This document shows, in pieces, positions 1 through 9,270 of a stretch of DNA of 20,419 bases. The DNA is from Chara braunii (lineage: Eukaryota > Streptophyta > Charophyceae > Charales > Characeae): NCBI GenBank assembly GCA_003427395.1, contig BFEA01000361.1, forward strand, positions 1,082,425-1,102,843. Reading direction: 5' to 3'. Made by a program: the position numbers and the translations under genes. The notes below the pieces were generated by a model, which was not told the DNA's origin, ran no database searches, and saw only the letters and a program-made list of their open reading frames with translations. Position 1 is the stretch's first letter, and every line of letters begins with the position of its first letter.

Positions 1-49
<49 letters not shown>

Positions 50-79
50 ACACACACACATACACACACACACACATAC
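1..79. repeat. (CA)n microsatellite
   Basis: Almost pure CA dinucleotide repeat with a few CATA interruptions, running in from the window edge. Confidence 0.97.
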
Positions 80-139
80 TTCACTATCAAATCAACCTTT
101 TTTTTTTTCCGTGTTACGTTAGCGACCGCGTCATTCGCT

Positions 140-440
140 CCTCGCGATACCGGAATCCCTCCCTCCTCCTTCCTCCCCTTCCCTCCCCTCCTCTATCCCT
201 TCTTTTTTATGCATCTCTCCCTCCTCCTTGCTCCTTCTCTCTCCTCCATCGTCCATCTCTCCATCCTCTTCTCTCAGTTTTTTTTCGTTTATTTTTCTCC
301 CCTCCCTCCTCCATTTCTCCTGCCTCCTTTCTTCCTCCTTTCTCCCTTCTCCTTCCTCCCTCTTCCTCCCTCCGCCTTTCTCCCTCCTCCGTCCTCCTTT
401 CTCCTTTCTCCTTCCTCCTTCCACTTTTTTTTTTTTTTTT
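140..440. repeat. Pyrimidine-rich (CCT/CTT) tract ending in poly(T)
   Basis: About 280 bp in which the + strand is almost all C and T (TCCCTCCTCCTT-like, irregular), closing with a run of T at about 425-440. Both strands stay open in several frames only because of the base bias; translations are low-complexity Ser/Pro/Phe/Leu or Arg/Glu/Gly and are not credible proteins. Such strand asymmetry can form triplex DNA, but that is inference. Confidence 0.85.
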
Positions 441-687
441 ATGTTTGTTGGAACATTGTACAGCAGGGCGAGATTAGCGGGCATTTGCAATTTTTTTCCG
501 CCTCCCTGCGGATTGATGTTTCCGCAATCCGATTTGGTAGTGTTTTTTGTTTTTTTTTGTTTTGGTATGCCCACCGTGATGTTGCACAGTCAAGATGGAT
601 TAGAGGGGAGAGGGGGGAGGGGGATGAGGGAGAGGAATGATTTGTCCTTTGAGGGTCTGACCTACATTTAACGTTGTAGCCTTCCCC
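441..687. other. Region upstream of the hAT transposase pseudogene; no gene seen
   Basis: Mixed-composition DNA with T runs and a GGGGAG-rich patch at about 600-640. The 5' end of the hAT element should lie here or further left. I looked for a short terminal inverted repeat with an 8-bp direct duplication matching the far side of the transposase and could not pair one. Confidence 0.5.
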
Positions 688-1365
688 GTGATGCAAGTGA
701 CAACGGCAATGGCGCTCGCTCATCTGAAGCAGCTGATTGAAGACTTGAAGCAACACTTCAGGGACGATGGTCCTGCAGGGAGGAACCCAGGAAAGGGGTC
801 CAAACATTGGATGTGCAGGTGCTGCGAGACCCAATCCGACAGGACGACGTCAAATATGAGAAACCACTGTCTGAAGAAGTGCAGCCTGGACCTCCTAACT
901 AGATTGTTGTCCGTTGAGGAGAGGGCGAAAAGGGCGGAGGGGATTCGCATGGGGAAGAACCTCGCAAAGATCATTGAAATGGGGGGGGGGAGGTCTACAC
1001 CGACGAGCAACCTGTCATCTTCTAACAGTCTGGTCATCGGCGTGATGGGTCCTAGTAGTGGAATGGCGGTTGTTGACGGAGTACCATTGTCGGTGGTGGC
1101 TTCTTGGGACTTCGGCCCTGCAGTGCCCCGAACAGGTCGACCAATGAGGCAGACACTTATCGAGAATGCGGACAACATCATTACTCATAATGAGCACACA
1201 AACCGCTTCCTTAATAACTTATTGTTCTGCACGAACCAGCTATTTAGTCTCGTCGACAAAGAGTACTTCCTCGAGTTTATCAACGTGGTGAAAAACGCAC
1301 ATCCATCATGGTTACCATACCACAGGGACGAGGCACGGACGAAGAGGCTAGACGACGCGTTCTGA
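688..1365 (+). pseudogene. hAT segment 1: BED zinc finger and N-terminal part of the transposase
   Basis: Open for 225 codons from an ATG pair. Residues 41-65 carry a BED-type finger: Trp41, then Cys43-x2-Cys46 and His60-x4-Cys65 (nt 808-882), which in this family binds the element's subterminal DNA. Residues about 170-225 match the usual lead-in to DUF659 (NRFLNNLLFCTNQLFSLVDK, then SWLPYHRDEARTKRL). A run of G at about 982-991 encodes a Gly stretch. The segment closes with TGA just where DUF659 should begin. Confidence 0.8.
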
Positions 1366-1626
1366 AGGACGAGAGAAAATGTTTTTCGGAAATCAATGTG
1401 CATAGAGTGGAGACACAAAGACGTGGCAGCGTATTTGAAAATCCTTGATGGAGTGATAAAGGAGACTAGAGGAACCGTGGTGGTTGACGTTGTCATGGAC
1501 AACGCAAGAGTGTGTGCGAAGACAGATAAGATGGTGGAGACCGCTTACCCTCATATTTTTCGTATCAGTTGCGTTGCGCATGCCCTCGATTTAGCACTCG
1601 AGGACTTGTAGAAGCAAGTCGGTTGA
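1366..1626 (+). pseudogene. hAT segment 2: remnant of DUF659 with the second catalytic Asp
   Basis: Same frame as segment 1, past its stop. It reads VFRKS...DVAAYLKILDGVIKE...VVVDVVMDNA, then YPHIFRISCVAHALDLALEDL. This matches the family pattern VFLKSVDAS-KDAEYL-LLD-VVEEVG-VVQVVTDNA...PHIFWTPCAAHCLDLMLEDI. The Asp of MDNA is at 1498-1500. The roughly 50-60 residues that should precede VFRKS, with the SDGWTD motif, are absent. Stops follow at 1609 and 1624. Confidence 0.8.
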
Positions 1627-1652
1627 CTGGCGGTGGTCGTCGACGACGGGAA

Positions 1653-1892
1653 TGCAGTCGACAAATCTCCATGAATGTGGATAAGGCGAAGGCTTTGTAC
1701 AACAAATTCTTGTTGAATTTGAAGTTAAAGCGGTCGGTTGTGACCCGATTCGCCACAAGTCACGACATGTTGGCTTCATTGTGGAGAGGGAGGAATGCAC
1801 TGGAGAAGTGCGTCTGCAATACGGCATGGGTGGACAAAATAATGAGGGGAGATCAACTCGTTGCTTCCGTGAGGTCAGCTCCATCATGTTGA
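1653..1892 (+). pseudogene. hAT segment 3: VTRFATS region, shifted frame
   Basis: In the third frame the translation KALYNKFL...LKRSVVTRFATSHDMLASLWRGRNALEKC matches the conserved hAT stretch around VTRFATSFLTLQSLLKHKEALR. The frame differs from segment 2, so there is a frameshift near 1650, and the frame is lost again near 1880. Confidence 0.75.
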
Positions 1893-2209
1893 GACGAGAC
1901 TGGTTTTGGGACAAGGTGGACAAAACCCTCGCAGTGATGTCTCCTGTTGTGGAGCTGTTGCACCTGGTCGACGGGCCAGGGGCAACAATGTTGAAGGTAT
2001 ACTTTAAGATGGATGCGCTCATCGAGAGAATGCATGGCCTTGACTACGTCATCGCGGGTGAGAAGGATGGCATTGAGGGCATTCTAATGCATTTGTGGTC
2101 CTTCATGACTAGCGAGCTGCATTGCGCGGCTGCCTTCCTTGACCCGGAGTACCGACACAGTGCACTGTCAGAGCGGGATCGGGAGGTTCGCGCAAGGTTC
2201 AACATTTGA
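1881..2209 (+). pseudogene. hAT segment 4: late RNase-H part
   Basis: Second frame. FWDKVDKTLAVMSPVVELLHLVDG...MLKVYFKMDALIERM is followed by WSFMTSELHCAAAFLDPEY, which corresponds to FW..v..vlk...PLv.vLRlvDg and to the plant hAT motif RW...LH.PLHAAGYFLNPE. It ends with TGA at 2207-2209 just after the FN dipeptide typical of this position. Confidence 0.75.
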
Positions 2210-2249
2210 CTGTACTCATGGGCGTCGAAGGATGAAACAATCCTCAACG

Positions 2250-2919
2250 AACGGAGCCGGCAAGTCGATAATTGGACCAAACTAGAGGGGATATTCAATC
2301 ACAAGAGGCAGCGGAAGCGGCGCGTGTGATACCGGGGGCGTTGTGGTGGGAAACATTTGTGGGGAAATTGGACCTTTTGCAGCCGCAAGCCGCTAAATTA
2401 CTTGACCAAGCAAGCTTGTCCACTGCATATGAGTGGAATTGGAGCTTCAATGAACTCATTTTTGGAAGACGGCGCACGAAGCTCGTGTCAGAGAGATTGT
2501 CAAAGTTGGTGTCCAACAATTGGAACACCCAATTGATCGGGAGTTACATCCGTGGCAGTAAGGAGGAGGTTCACATACCTTGGGAGGATGACCAACCGAC
2601 GGAGGCGGAAGTTGAGGAGTGGTATAACACGTGGGTAGCGACGACGGTGTCCAATGACGATGACGCAACAGACACGCCTGGTGACGTGGAGGTGGAAGAG
2701 GAGGATGAAGACGAGCCACTTATGCGAACTTGGTTGCGAAATGACGAGAGGGATGACCAAGAGTGTGAGGAGAAGGACATAGCCCTCGTGGACTTGAGGG
2801 AAAAGGACTGGCACGAGTGCAGAAAACCTGACCGCTATAGGGAACACGAGCTGCGAAGGAAATCAGACCATTCGCAACCCTTGCCGTTAGTGTTGTACAT
2901 GGAAAAGGAACGGGCATAG
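2250..2919 (+). pseudogene. hAT segment 5: C-terminal dimerisation region with catalytic Glu and acidic tail
   Basis: First frame. PGALWWETFVGKLDLLQPQA...ASLSTAYEWNWSFNELIFGRRRTKL...LVSNNWN matches the hAT dimerisation block (WW..yG...P.LQ.lA...S...CERNWS.fe.ih.kkRNrL...L.dLV.v.yN). The YEWNWS Glu at 2431-2433 is the expected third catalytic residue; the usual Arg is Trp. A strongly acidic tail follows, then an Arg/Lys/Glu-rich end and TAG at 2917-2919. Confidence 0.8.
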
Positions 2920-2932
2920 TTGTTGAAGGCAC

Positions 2933-3394
2933 GAGTTACTGGAACATGAGTGCACAGTACAGGGGATGCGTCCATCCTCAGAAAACGTGGAAAAAAAAAG
3001 AACGCAACGGAAGGACGTGGAGGAGGTGGTTCTGGTGGCAAAGGGGGGCGACGTGGACAGAGGGCCAAAACCCATGAGGGGCCGACCGTCAAACATGGAC
3101 CTGGAAGAAAGGAAAGCCCAGAAAGTGGAAGCGAAGGATGAAAAGGCAACTGATGCAGCAGCAACAACGAGAAGTGCGACTGCCAAAAAAAGAAGGAAGA
3201 AAAAGGCGCACAACAATGCTATCGATGATGACAAAAGCGGCGATGATGTGGTGGCAGCAATTGACAACTTGAATGATGCAACAACAGCAGGCGACGAGGC
3301 GGCAACAACACCTTCGTTGGCATCCTCATCTTTCTCGTCGAAGGATCAAGATGCGAATGGGAGTGGGGTGGACTCCATGGAACACGGTGAATGA
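2933..3394 (+). pseudogene. Low-complexity charged extension after the hAT dimerisation region
   Basis: Second frame, open to TGA at 3392-3394. The translation is Lys/Glu/Ala/Asp/Ser-rich, including the basic stretch KKRRKKKAHN that could act as a nuclear-localisation signal. I see no known domain. It probably continues the transposase tail after a frameshift near 2930, but could instead be unrelated low-complexity DNA. Confidence 0.4.
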
Positions 3395-3831
3395 GATGGG
3401 GACAACACGAGAGAGAGTTGAGCATCAGAGCTCACTCCTTCTGCGAACTTTCAAACTACGAAGTTCGATTTTCAATTTCATAACTTTGAACTTTCTTAAC
3501 TTTGCAAACTTCGCATTTTTGAAGCTATAAACTTTGTTAAGTTTTTTTTTTTGTTGTTTACTTGCACATGTCGTCTGCTTTTTACTCGGTCGTGATTGGG
3601 GATCTCATGATGGTGTGCTTCAATGTGTTGTGTGTGCCTGTTATTTGCCCTGCGTCTGTTGTTCCTTGTGTACACTGTGTATCCACCGGGTTGTTCATAC
3701 CACCTACAGGTACGTATTGGCAACCTCCTCATTCTGCATTTCGCCCCTCCGTTTGCAGGAATTTCATAATGCCTCCCTTCAAATTTCAAATTTGATTATT
3801 ATAATTTGTGAGTTTGTTTAACTTGTATGCT

Positions 3832-3833
<2 letters not shown>
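3395..3833. other. AT-rich region downstream of the hAT pseudogene with repeated AACTTTG motifs
   Basis: No gene seen. Between 3446 and 3536 the motif AACTTTG/AACTTTC/AACTTCG occurs six times (starts 3446, 3482, 3489, 3498, 3507, 3530) on the same strand. Such clustered short repeats are what hAT transposases bind next to element ends, but here that role is inference. The rest is ordinary AT-rich sequence. Confidence 0.5.

Positions 3834-3901
<68 letters not shown>
3834..3901. repeat. Compound (GT)n(GA)n microsatellite
   Basis: GT repeat to about 3862, switching directly to GA repeat up to 3901. Confidence 0.97.
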
Positions 3902-3906
<5 letters not shown>

Positions 3907-4054
3907 TGCCTTGCTATGTGCTTAAATCGTTGGGGGGAGCACACAAAGGAAGGTTTTTGGCTAGGCAACGTGCAATGTAGGAGGGGGAGGCATGAAAAAA
4001 AAAAACAGAAAAAAAACAATGTGGGGCATTTGCTACACCACCCTGGGGAACAGA

Positions 4055-4175
4055 CCGCAGGTGCGCATGCGCACGTGAAATGTGCACATGGCGCATGGTG
4101 CATATAGGTGTGCGATGCACACGCACCTGCCGCGCACGCATGGCGTACTTTGCATGCACAATGTATAAATGCGCT
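4055..4175. repeat. Alternating purine-pyrimidine, CpG/GCAC-rich segment
   Basis: A run of GCGC, GCAC, GTGC and CATG steps, including the perfect 14-bp palindrome GTGCGCATGCGCAC at 4061-4074. The composition is unlike the AT-rich flanks and is the kind that can adopt Z-DNA. No coding signal. Confidence 0.6.
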
Positions 4176-4900
4176 GCAAGTATGATTTTTTATTTTTTTT
4201 TCTTTTTACATTTGGACTATTTCTCGATTTATGTGTGCCATCCTTGCTCAAAGGTCATGTGAGTCTCAAAGGATAAATAAGGATACAAGGTACTTTTTTG
4301 GGAGGGACCCCGTTTTTCGAAAGTTGGTACCCTGTATCAGTACATAACGCATGTGCATTATATCCGAATAGAGCGCATTTCTTGCGTTCTATTCGTAATT
4401 AACGAACGTGCGTTTCTTCGGGGGAAGACTGTAGGCCCGTTGGTGAAATGTTGGGTGTTTGTTCGGCTAGAAGGTCAGAAGATACGTCCGGCCCCTGTTT
4501 CACATTTGGTGAGTGGTGCGGCTAGACCTGTGGGTGAAATCGATTGGCGGGATTCTCTATCCAGAACCATAACTCTGCGTACGGTAATATGCGCACAAGC
4601 AGGGGTCGTTGTACAGTGGGCTCGTCTGCTTTAATAAGGGGATAATACCATTCTTTGGTGGTTGAATTTGTTGGGGAACTGGTCCTTGACATTTTTGTGG
4701 AGGACCCACAATTATCACTCATAGAACCGACCTTCGTAAATTGGAAGGATTGATCGTTCGTTTCACTTGGAACCCAAAATATAGTTATAAACCACCAATA
4801 AGTTGCTCAGCTATTTTTTGTAAGTCGCAACGCGTATACCTGCATGACTTTAGGGTGTTGGGGAAGTGAACGTCCGGTTGGTACCTGCACGACTTTGTTA
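4176..4900. other. Unassigned region; one short hairpin
   Basis: No gene recognised; open frames up to 93 codons have no domain signal. A hairpin lies at 4365-4395: CGAATAGAGCGCA, 5-nt loop, TGCGTTCTATTCG (12 of 13 pairs). A closely related string, CCGAATAGAACG, recurs at 8902-8913. Confidence 0.4.
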
Positions 4901-4903
4901 TTT

Positions 4904-4905
<2 letters not shown>

Positions 4906-4945
<40 letters not shown>

Positions 4946-5022
4946 AACAACAACTAACAAATATCCTACTTAAAAAAAAAAAAAATAAAAAAAAAAAATA
5001 AAAAAAAATAGAGAGAGAGGGG
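4906..5022. repeat. Poly(A) run and A-rich/(GA)n tract
   Basis: About 39 consecutive A (4906-4944), then A-rich sequence with interspersed T and a short GAGAGA stretch. It could be the tail of an old retroposon or simply a simple repeat; no body of a retroposon was recognised to its left. Confidence 0.85.
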
Positions 5023-5278
5023 GAGAGTGGTTCGATTTTGCCATATGCTAAAAGAGAATGAATCTTTTCGCGTTCTCGTGGAAGATTCGTTTTCATTTGC
5101 AAAATTAAATTCACGTCGTGTGCTCGCGCGGTGCGATTTGTGTAAAATGAGAATGATTCTTTCGTATACTTGCGAGAGGATTCATTCTCATTTTGCAAAA
5201 TTGAACCTTGCAAGATACACACAGACACACACACAGTCCCGTGAGCAACACAAACTGTCGCGGCGAGCTCGTCCAGTT

Positions 5279-5351
<73 letters not shown>

Positions 5352-5371
5352 TTACCCATCTATCTATCTCG
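5279..5371. repeat. (TCTG)n(CT)n(TCTA)n microsatellite
   Basis: TCTG tetranucleotides from 5279, a short CT stretch, then TCTA tetranucleotides to about 5371, between units 2 and 3 of the hairpin-core array. Confidence 0.95.
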
Positions 5372-5507
5372 CGCGCGCGTGCGTGCGCTTACACACACAT
5401 ACACATACACAAAGCTCATATTTAATTTCGCAAAACGAGAATGAATCTTTCGAGAGAGGACGACAAGATGCATTATCGTTTTGCACATTTTGAAAAATGA
5501 ACTGTCG

Positions 5508-5541
5508 TTTTTTTTTGTTTTTTTTTTTTCTCTCTCTCTTT

Positions 5542-5591
<50 letters not shown>
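5508..5591. repeat. (T)n(CT)n(CA)n microsatellite
   Basis: T-rich stretch, CT repeat (about 5529-5543), then CA repeat to 5591, between units 3 and 4 of the hairpin-core array. Confidence 0.95.
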
Positions 5592-5595
<4 letters not shown>

Positions 5596-5689
5596 GATCT
5601 CAAATTTAATTTTGAATGAAAATGAATTTTCCAAGAGAGGACGACAGGATTTATTCTCGTTTTGCACATGGGCAAAAATGAATCGTCGG

Positions 5690-5730
5690 GGCTCTCTCTC
5701 ACTCTCTCTCTCTCTATTTCTCTCTCTCTT

Positions 5731-5774
<44 letters not shown>

Positions 5775-5812
5775 ACACACACAGACACACACACACACAC
5801 ACACACAGAGAT
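5690..5812. repeat. (CT)n(CA)n microsatellite
   Basis: CT repeat (about 5690-5730) followed by CA repeat with occasional CAGA, between units 4 and 5 of the hairpin-core array. The same CT-then-CA order appears after unit 3. Confidence 0.95.
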
Positions 5813-5935
5813 AGACACAAAGACACACAAATAGAGCTCGGATTTGATTTTGCAAAACAAAAATGAATCTTCTGAGAGAGGACAACAAGATTCATTATTG
5901 CCTTGCATATGGGCAAAAATCAACTGCCTGTCTTC

Positions 5936-6412
5936 CTCCCCCTCCCGTCTCTCTCTCCCTCGAACACCCTTGTGCACGAATTCACTCTTTCTATACTTCG
6001 TTTTTATTTTTTTCTTTTTATAAATAAATAATTTTATTATTTTTTAGAAAAAAAAATATCGTTATTTCTTATTCTTTTTTTCTGAGTTATTTTTTTTCAT
6101 CGAAACAAAGGATGTCTCTTGAACGCTTAGTAGCCCCAAGTTCGGCCACGATCGGGATACCTAGCCTTGGACTTAATAGCTTGGCGGATAACTGAACTCG
6201 ATCTCATAGTCCAAACAACAATTACTTTTTAAATCGAGGGGAAACTTCATATAATAACAACCAAGAAAACGTTGTATTTCGGTACTTCGATAATACTGCG
6301 TATCACAAATTTAGTCATACATCGACATGCGGGGGTTCGAGGGGATGTATATAAAAAAAATTTATTGATCTTTATCACCTTCTCCTGATAAATTATGTTT
6401 TTTGCTTTATAG
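5936..6412. other. AT-rich region without a recognised gene
   Basis: T/A-rich sequence at 6000-6090, then about 130 bp of more balanced composition (6110-6240) that fits no tRNA, 5S rRNA or coding pattern I recognise, then AT-rich DNA. Confidence 0.4.
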
Positions 6413-6553
6413 AAATGTCGATGTTAAAGGTGAAAACAATATTGATGAAAACACAATGTCCGTCAAAGTTAAAACAACAGTGCAGACATTTGGTTCAATA
6501 TCGAGTTGTCTTGAAAGAAAGGATATTTGTCAAACAATGGAAAATGGAACTGG
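6413..6553 (+). CDS. Candidate internal exon, possibly ML-domain-like (weak)
   Basis: A 141-nt stretch sits between a good 3' splice site (pyrimidine-rich TTTTTTGCTTTATAG ending at 6412) and a 5' splice-like GG|GTGAAA at 6554. Read from 6414 it is open for 46 codons and gives a hydrophilic, non-repetitive peptide, NVDVKGENNIDENTMSVKVK, then TTVQTFGSISSCLERKDICQ and TMENGTG. A TGA follows at once if it is not spliced. The V-TFGSISSCLERKDIC pattern vaguely recalls the strand and Cys layout of ML (lipid-recognition) domains, but this is a loose impression. An ATG-initiated frame from 6415 overlaps it and gives a less protein-like product. I found no partner exons with confidence. Confidence 0.18.
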
Positions 6554-6749
6554 GTGAAATATTTGTTTGTACTTTTTTTTCAATTGACGTCTATCAATAT
6601 AATTCGACAATGAGTTATGAGTTCATTAAGCCATATAATGATTTAAGTCTTCTGTTATACTAGTTTGTTTTATATTGTCTTGATCTTGATTCACATTTAT
6701 ATTATGAAGTTTTGCCTTCATATTGGTGGTTTTTCAAGTTTGCATGTTA

Positions 6750-6779
6750 CCTATCATATATGTGTGTATGTGTGTGTGT

Positions 6780-6830
<51 letters not shown>

Positions 6831-6867
6831 TGTGTGTGTGTGTGTGTGCGTGTATGTATTCGGGTAT

Positions 6868-6950
<83 letters not shown>
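6750..6950. repeat. Compound (GT)n(GA)n microsatellite
   Basis: About 130 bp of GT repeat with GTAT interruptions, then GA repeat from about 6881 to 6950. Same GT-then-GA order as at 3834-3901. Confidence 0.97.
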
Positions 6951-6952
<2 letters not shown>

Positions 6953-7277
6953 AAACAAACCCACTAATTTGAAAACATGATATCTAAAAAGGTAAATGCT
7001 CATATTGGACATGCGAACTAGTGCATACATATTAAGAACGAGCTTCACAAACCTTTGCAGTATTAGACTGAAAGTTTAAAAAGACGAAAAAAAATCAAAA
7101 AAAAAAATCAAGGATGCAATTACCTTCATTATGAGGTGAATAATTGTTATTTAAAGTTGATGATTGGTTCTTGAGCTTGTGATGTATGTTTTTTCGACTT
7201 TGTTCATCAATTCTAATAATATAAAAATAATAGAATGAGTAAATAATGATTGTTATAAATCATATACGATTATCATA
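6951..7277. other. AT-rich region, nothing recognised
   Basis: AT-rich DNA with short A runs; no long open frame or structured repeat. Confidence 0.4.
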
Positions 7278-7363
7278 ACAACTTGGGAATGGCTATAAAA
7301 CATAGTTCGTTTGATAAATAACAACTTGGGAATGGCTGTAAAACATAGTTCGTTTGATAAATA
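7278..7363. repeat. 43-bp tandem duplication
   Basis: Two head-to-tail copies of a 43-bp unit beginning ACAACTTGGGAATGGCT (7278-7320 and 7321-7363), differing at one base (A/G). The near-identity points to a recent duplication. Confidence 0.95.
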
Positions 7364-8835
7364 ACTTATGAATTAGCACAACCATTTTTTGTCCAAAGCG
7401 GTTGTTAACTCGACCCCGTGAGTTTCGGGACTCAGTTACAAGAGAAAAATGCTTAGCGATGCCAACTAAGAGAAAATTGCACGGGTTCGGGTCATTATGG
7501 CGTACATGGCATTTAAAGGTTCGACAAGGGAAAAATCAAAGTATTAGTGGTTTAAACCTACTTAAGTGGTTCAGTTATGGGGTGGGGAGTTGGTTTATCA
7601 ATTCAACTTCCCATAATTGGGTTGTGCTCTATTGGATTCGGTAACCAAGGTTGTGATAGTTAACCTTGCTCCCAATGATGTTTTTTGTTAAAAGTTGAAA
7701 GTTGGTATGAAGCACATAAATGGGGTGCGTAAAATTATTGAAAGGGTCTTTAGACATAGGAGTAGAGTTGCATTGTGAAACTGAAATCCTCTTCTATCGA
7801 TAACTGCATTGAAATTATGAGGGGGATAAGAGAGAACATCTTGTGATACAAGTTTTCTTCATTTACTAAAAAACATATTCAATTCAAAGAAAAAATTGTT
7901 TATAAAGAAAAAATGCAATGACGAATCAATCGTGACAATTTTTTTATGAATAAAAGAATGTGGAGGAAACCCAGTCATCATAGCAAGAATAAATGCATTC
8001 CTTTTCAATATGAAAAAGCTCGAGAACACAATGCACGAGTTTCTGTGATTTTATGACTTTCTTATGCACGACGCAAAAATCAGAATCGAAGATGGTTGGA
8101 TATAACTGCACCTTTATTTCCTCGACCTCCGATCCCGTGAGTCAGATATAGGTGAAGCCTCGAGACCCTGCTCTTACACTTTGCAAGACATTTATGATTA
8201 ATCCCCAGAGATGGCAAACAAAAGGACAGTGAGCAAGTTTTTGAAAGAAAAACCAGGGAATAATGTGAGAAAGTGATAGGGGGGATGAATTTGGGTCACT
8301 GCTTCCCACACACTGCACTCACACTCATAAGCTGAATCGTCAGAGTAAGGGGAAAGAGGTACCATAAGTGCTACTAAGATCTTGTAAATGAGGATTTAGG
8401 GTAACAAAAAGGCAACCAACCAGTCTTAAAAATGCATACATTCTTGTTAACAACAATAGTAGACGTGACCTTATACACTCACAACGAATGAAAAAACAGT
8501 TATACCCTTGTTGATTTGGTGACTGACTCAATCCGACCATACAACATATACACGTAAATTGCCATTCAAATTTAAACTTCATCAGAACAACAGTAAAAAA
8601 ATACGTTTACAAAATCTAATCGTATCGCTTCACACGCCGTTCACCATAAATTTTCTAAAATATTTGCTCTTACCGAACATGTAAATTGAGTTGCGTTCAT
8701 CCGTACACGCTAGAATTCGGATAGTTTGTTGTCTTGCGCGTGAATCCACGACAATCCCTCACCTCGCTTCGGCCCTTTTAAAGTGCTAACAGTCCTTTGT
8801 AGTACACTTGTTATCCTACTGCCTTAACCGGTAAA
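7364..8835. other. AT-rich region, no recognised gene
   Basis: The longest open frames (80 codons at 7402-7644 on + and 8340-8582 on -) have no domain, composition or splice context that supports coding. No element ends or tandem arrays were found. Confidence 0.4.
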
Positions 8836-8962
8836 AAATGTACGTACGTTGTGTTCGACTTACCTGAAAAAATGGGTTATCAGAAATCACTGTTTTTTTG
8901 TCCGAATAGAACGTTCGATCGAATGTACGTACATACGTTGTATTCAAATGTTTGCTAATTTT
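8836..8962. repeat. Paired GTACGTACGTTGT motifs
   Basis: ATGTACGTACGTTGTGTTC at 8839-8857 and a relative, ATGTACGTACATACGTTGTATTC, at about 8923-8945, in the same orientation, with the palindrome TTCGATCGAA at 8914-8923 beside the second. A third copy with the same core lies at about 10292-10311. Probably a fragment of a dispersed repeat. Confidence 0.5.
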
Positions 8963-9002
8963 AAAATTTTAAAAATATCATAAAATTATGAAAAAAAAAT
9001 AA

Positions 9003-9147
9003 AGTTGTATAACATTACAATAAAAACAACTTTTGTTTGAGGGTCATGTCGAAATTCACAACCGAACTAGGCTACCGGTCGGGCAGTTCGGGTCACCTTA
9101 TTTTTCCGGGCGGCCCGGTCGTGCAAGGACTAGGGAAGGTCCCAGCN

Positions 9148-9185
<38 letters not shown>

Positions 9186-9270
9186 TTATGCAGAACAATA
9201 AACTGAATAACTTTTGCCTCAGGGTCACATCGAAATTCTTTACCAAATTTAAAATAAAAAGTATTTTTTT
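9003..9270. repeat. Two diverged copies of an old dispersed repeat
   Basis: Copies at about 9003-9070 and 9184-9270 share the order ACTTTTG-YYTSAGGGTCA-RTCGAAATTC followed by ACCAAAT/ACCGAAC. They are separated by a GC-richer segment and a poly(A) run. A third copy sits at 10153-10245. Confidence 0.55.
9147..9183. repeat. N followed by a poly(A) run
   Basis: One undetermined base at 9147 is followed by about 36 A. An N exactly at a homopolymer edge suggests a collapsed gap or a poorly resolved length. Confidence 0.9.

Larger units (their letters stand above)
688..3394 (+). pseudogene. hAT-family transposase pseudogene (BED finger, DUF659, hAT C-terminal dimerisation region)
   Basis: The translation follows the order of plant hAT (Ac-like) transposases: BED-type zinc finger, DUF659 RNase-H-like core, the VTRFATS stretch, the late RNase-H part with LHCAAAFLDPEY, then the WW...EWNWS dimerisation/insertion region. 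These enzymes excise and reinsert DNA elements in the nucleus. The copy is dead. It has in-frame stops at 1363-1365, 1609-1611, 1624-1626, 2207-2209 and 2917-2919, and frame changes near 1650, 1870-1895, 2290 and 2930. The part of DUF659 that normally carries the SDGWTD motif with the first catalytic Asp is missing between about 1362 and 1380. The second Asp (1498-1500) and the Glu (2431-2433) remain. Introns could explain one or two gaps, but not this many stops. The family is clear; the element boundaries are not. Confidence 0.85.
5036..5935. repeat. Array of five diverged repeats with an imperfect hairpin core
   Basis: Each unit has a left arm like GCAAAACGAGAATGAATCTT, a 10-16 bp spacer often reading CGAGAGAGGACGAC, and a right arm that is its reverse complement. 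Arms: unit 1 5047-5066/5082-5100; unit 2 5142-5161/5177-5196 (17/20 paired); unit 3 5430-5449/5465-5484 (18/20); unit 4 5611-5630/5646-5665 (left arm decayed); unit 5 5852-5871/5887-5906 (17/20). Units 3-5 share a prefix like AGCTCATATTTAATTT and a suffix like GCACATGGGCAAAAATGAA, and are separated by (CT)n and (CA)n tracts. There is no coding signal. It may be a small foldback element amplified together with its microsatellites, or a hairpin-containing minisatellite. Confidence 0.75.

Noticed and set aside
131-671. Open frames of about 145 codons on both strands
   Set aside because: Explained by the pyrimidine-rich tract; low-complexity translations.
5036-5935. CRISPR array
   Set aside because: Units are irregularly spaced, spacers are microsatellites, repeats are diverged, and the sequence is eukaryotic.
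7640-7672. Short AAGGTT/AACCTT inverted repeat
   Set aside because: Six-base arms are expected by chance in this composition.
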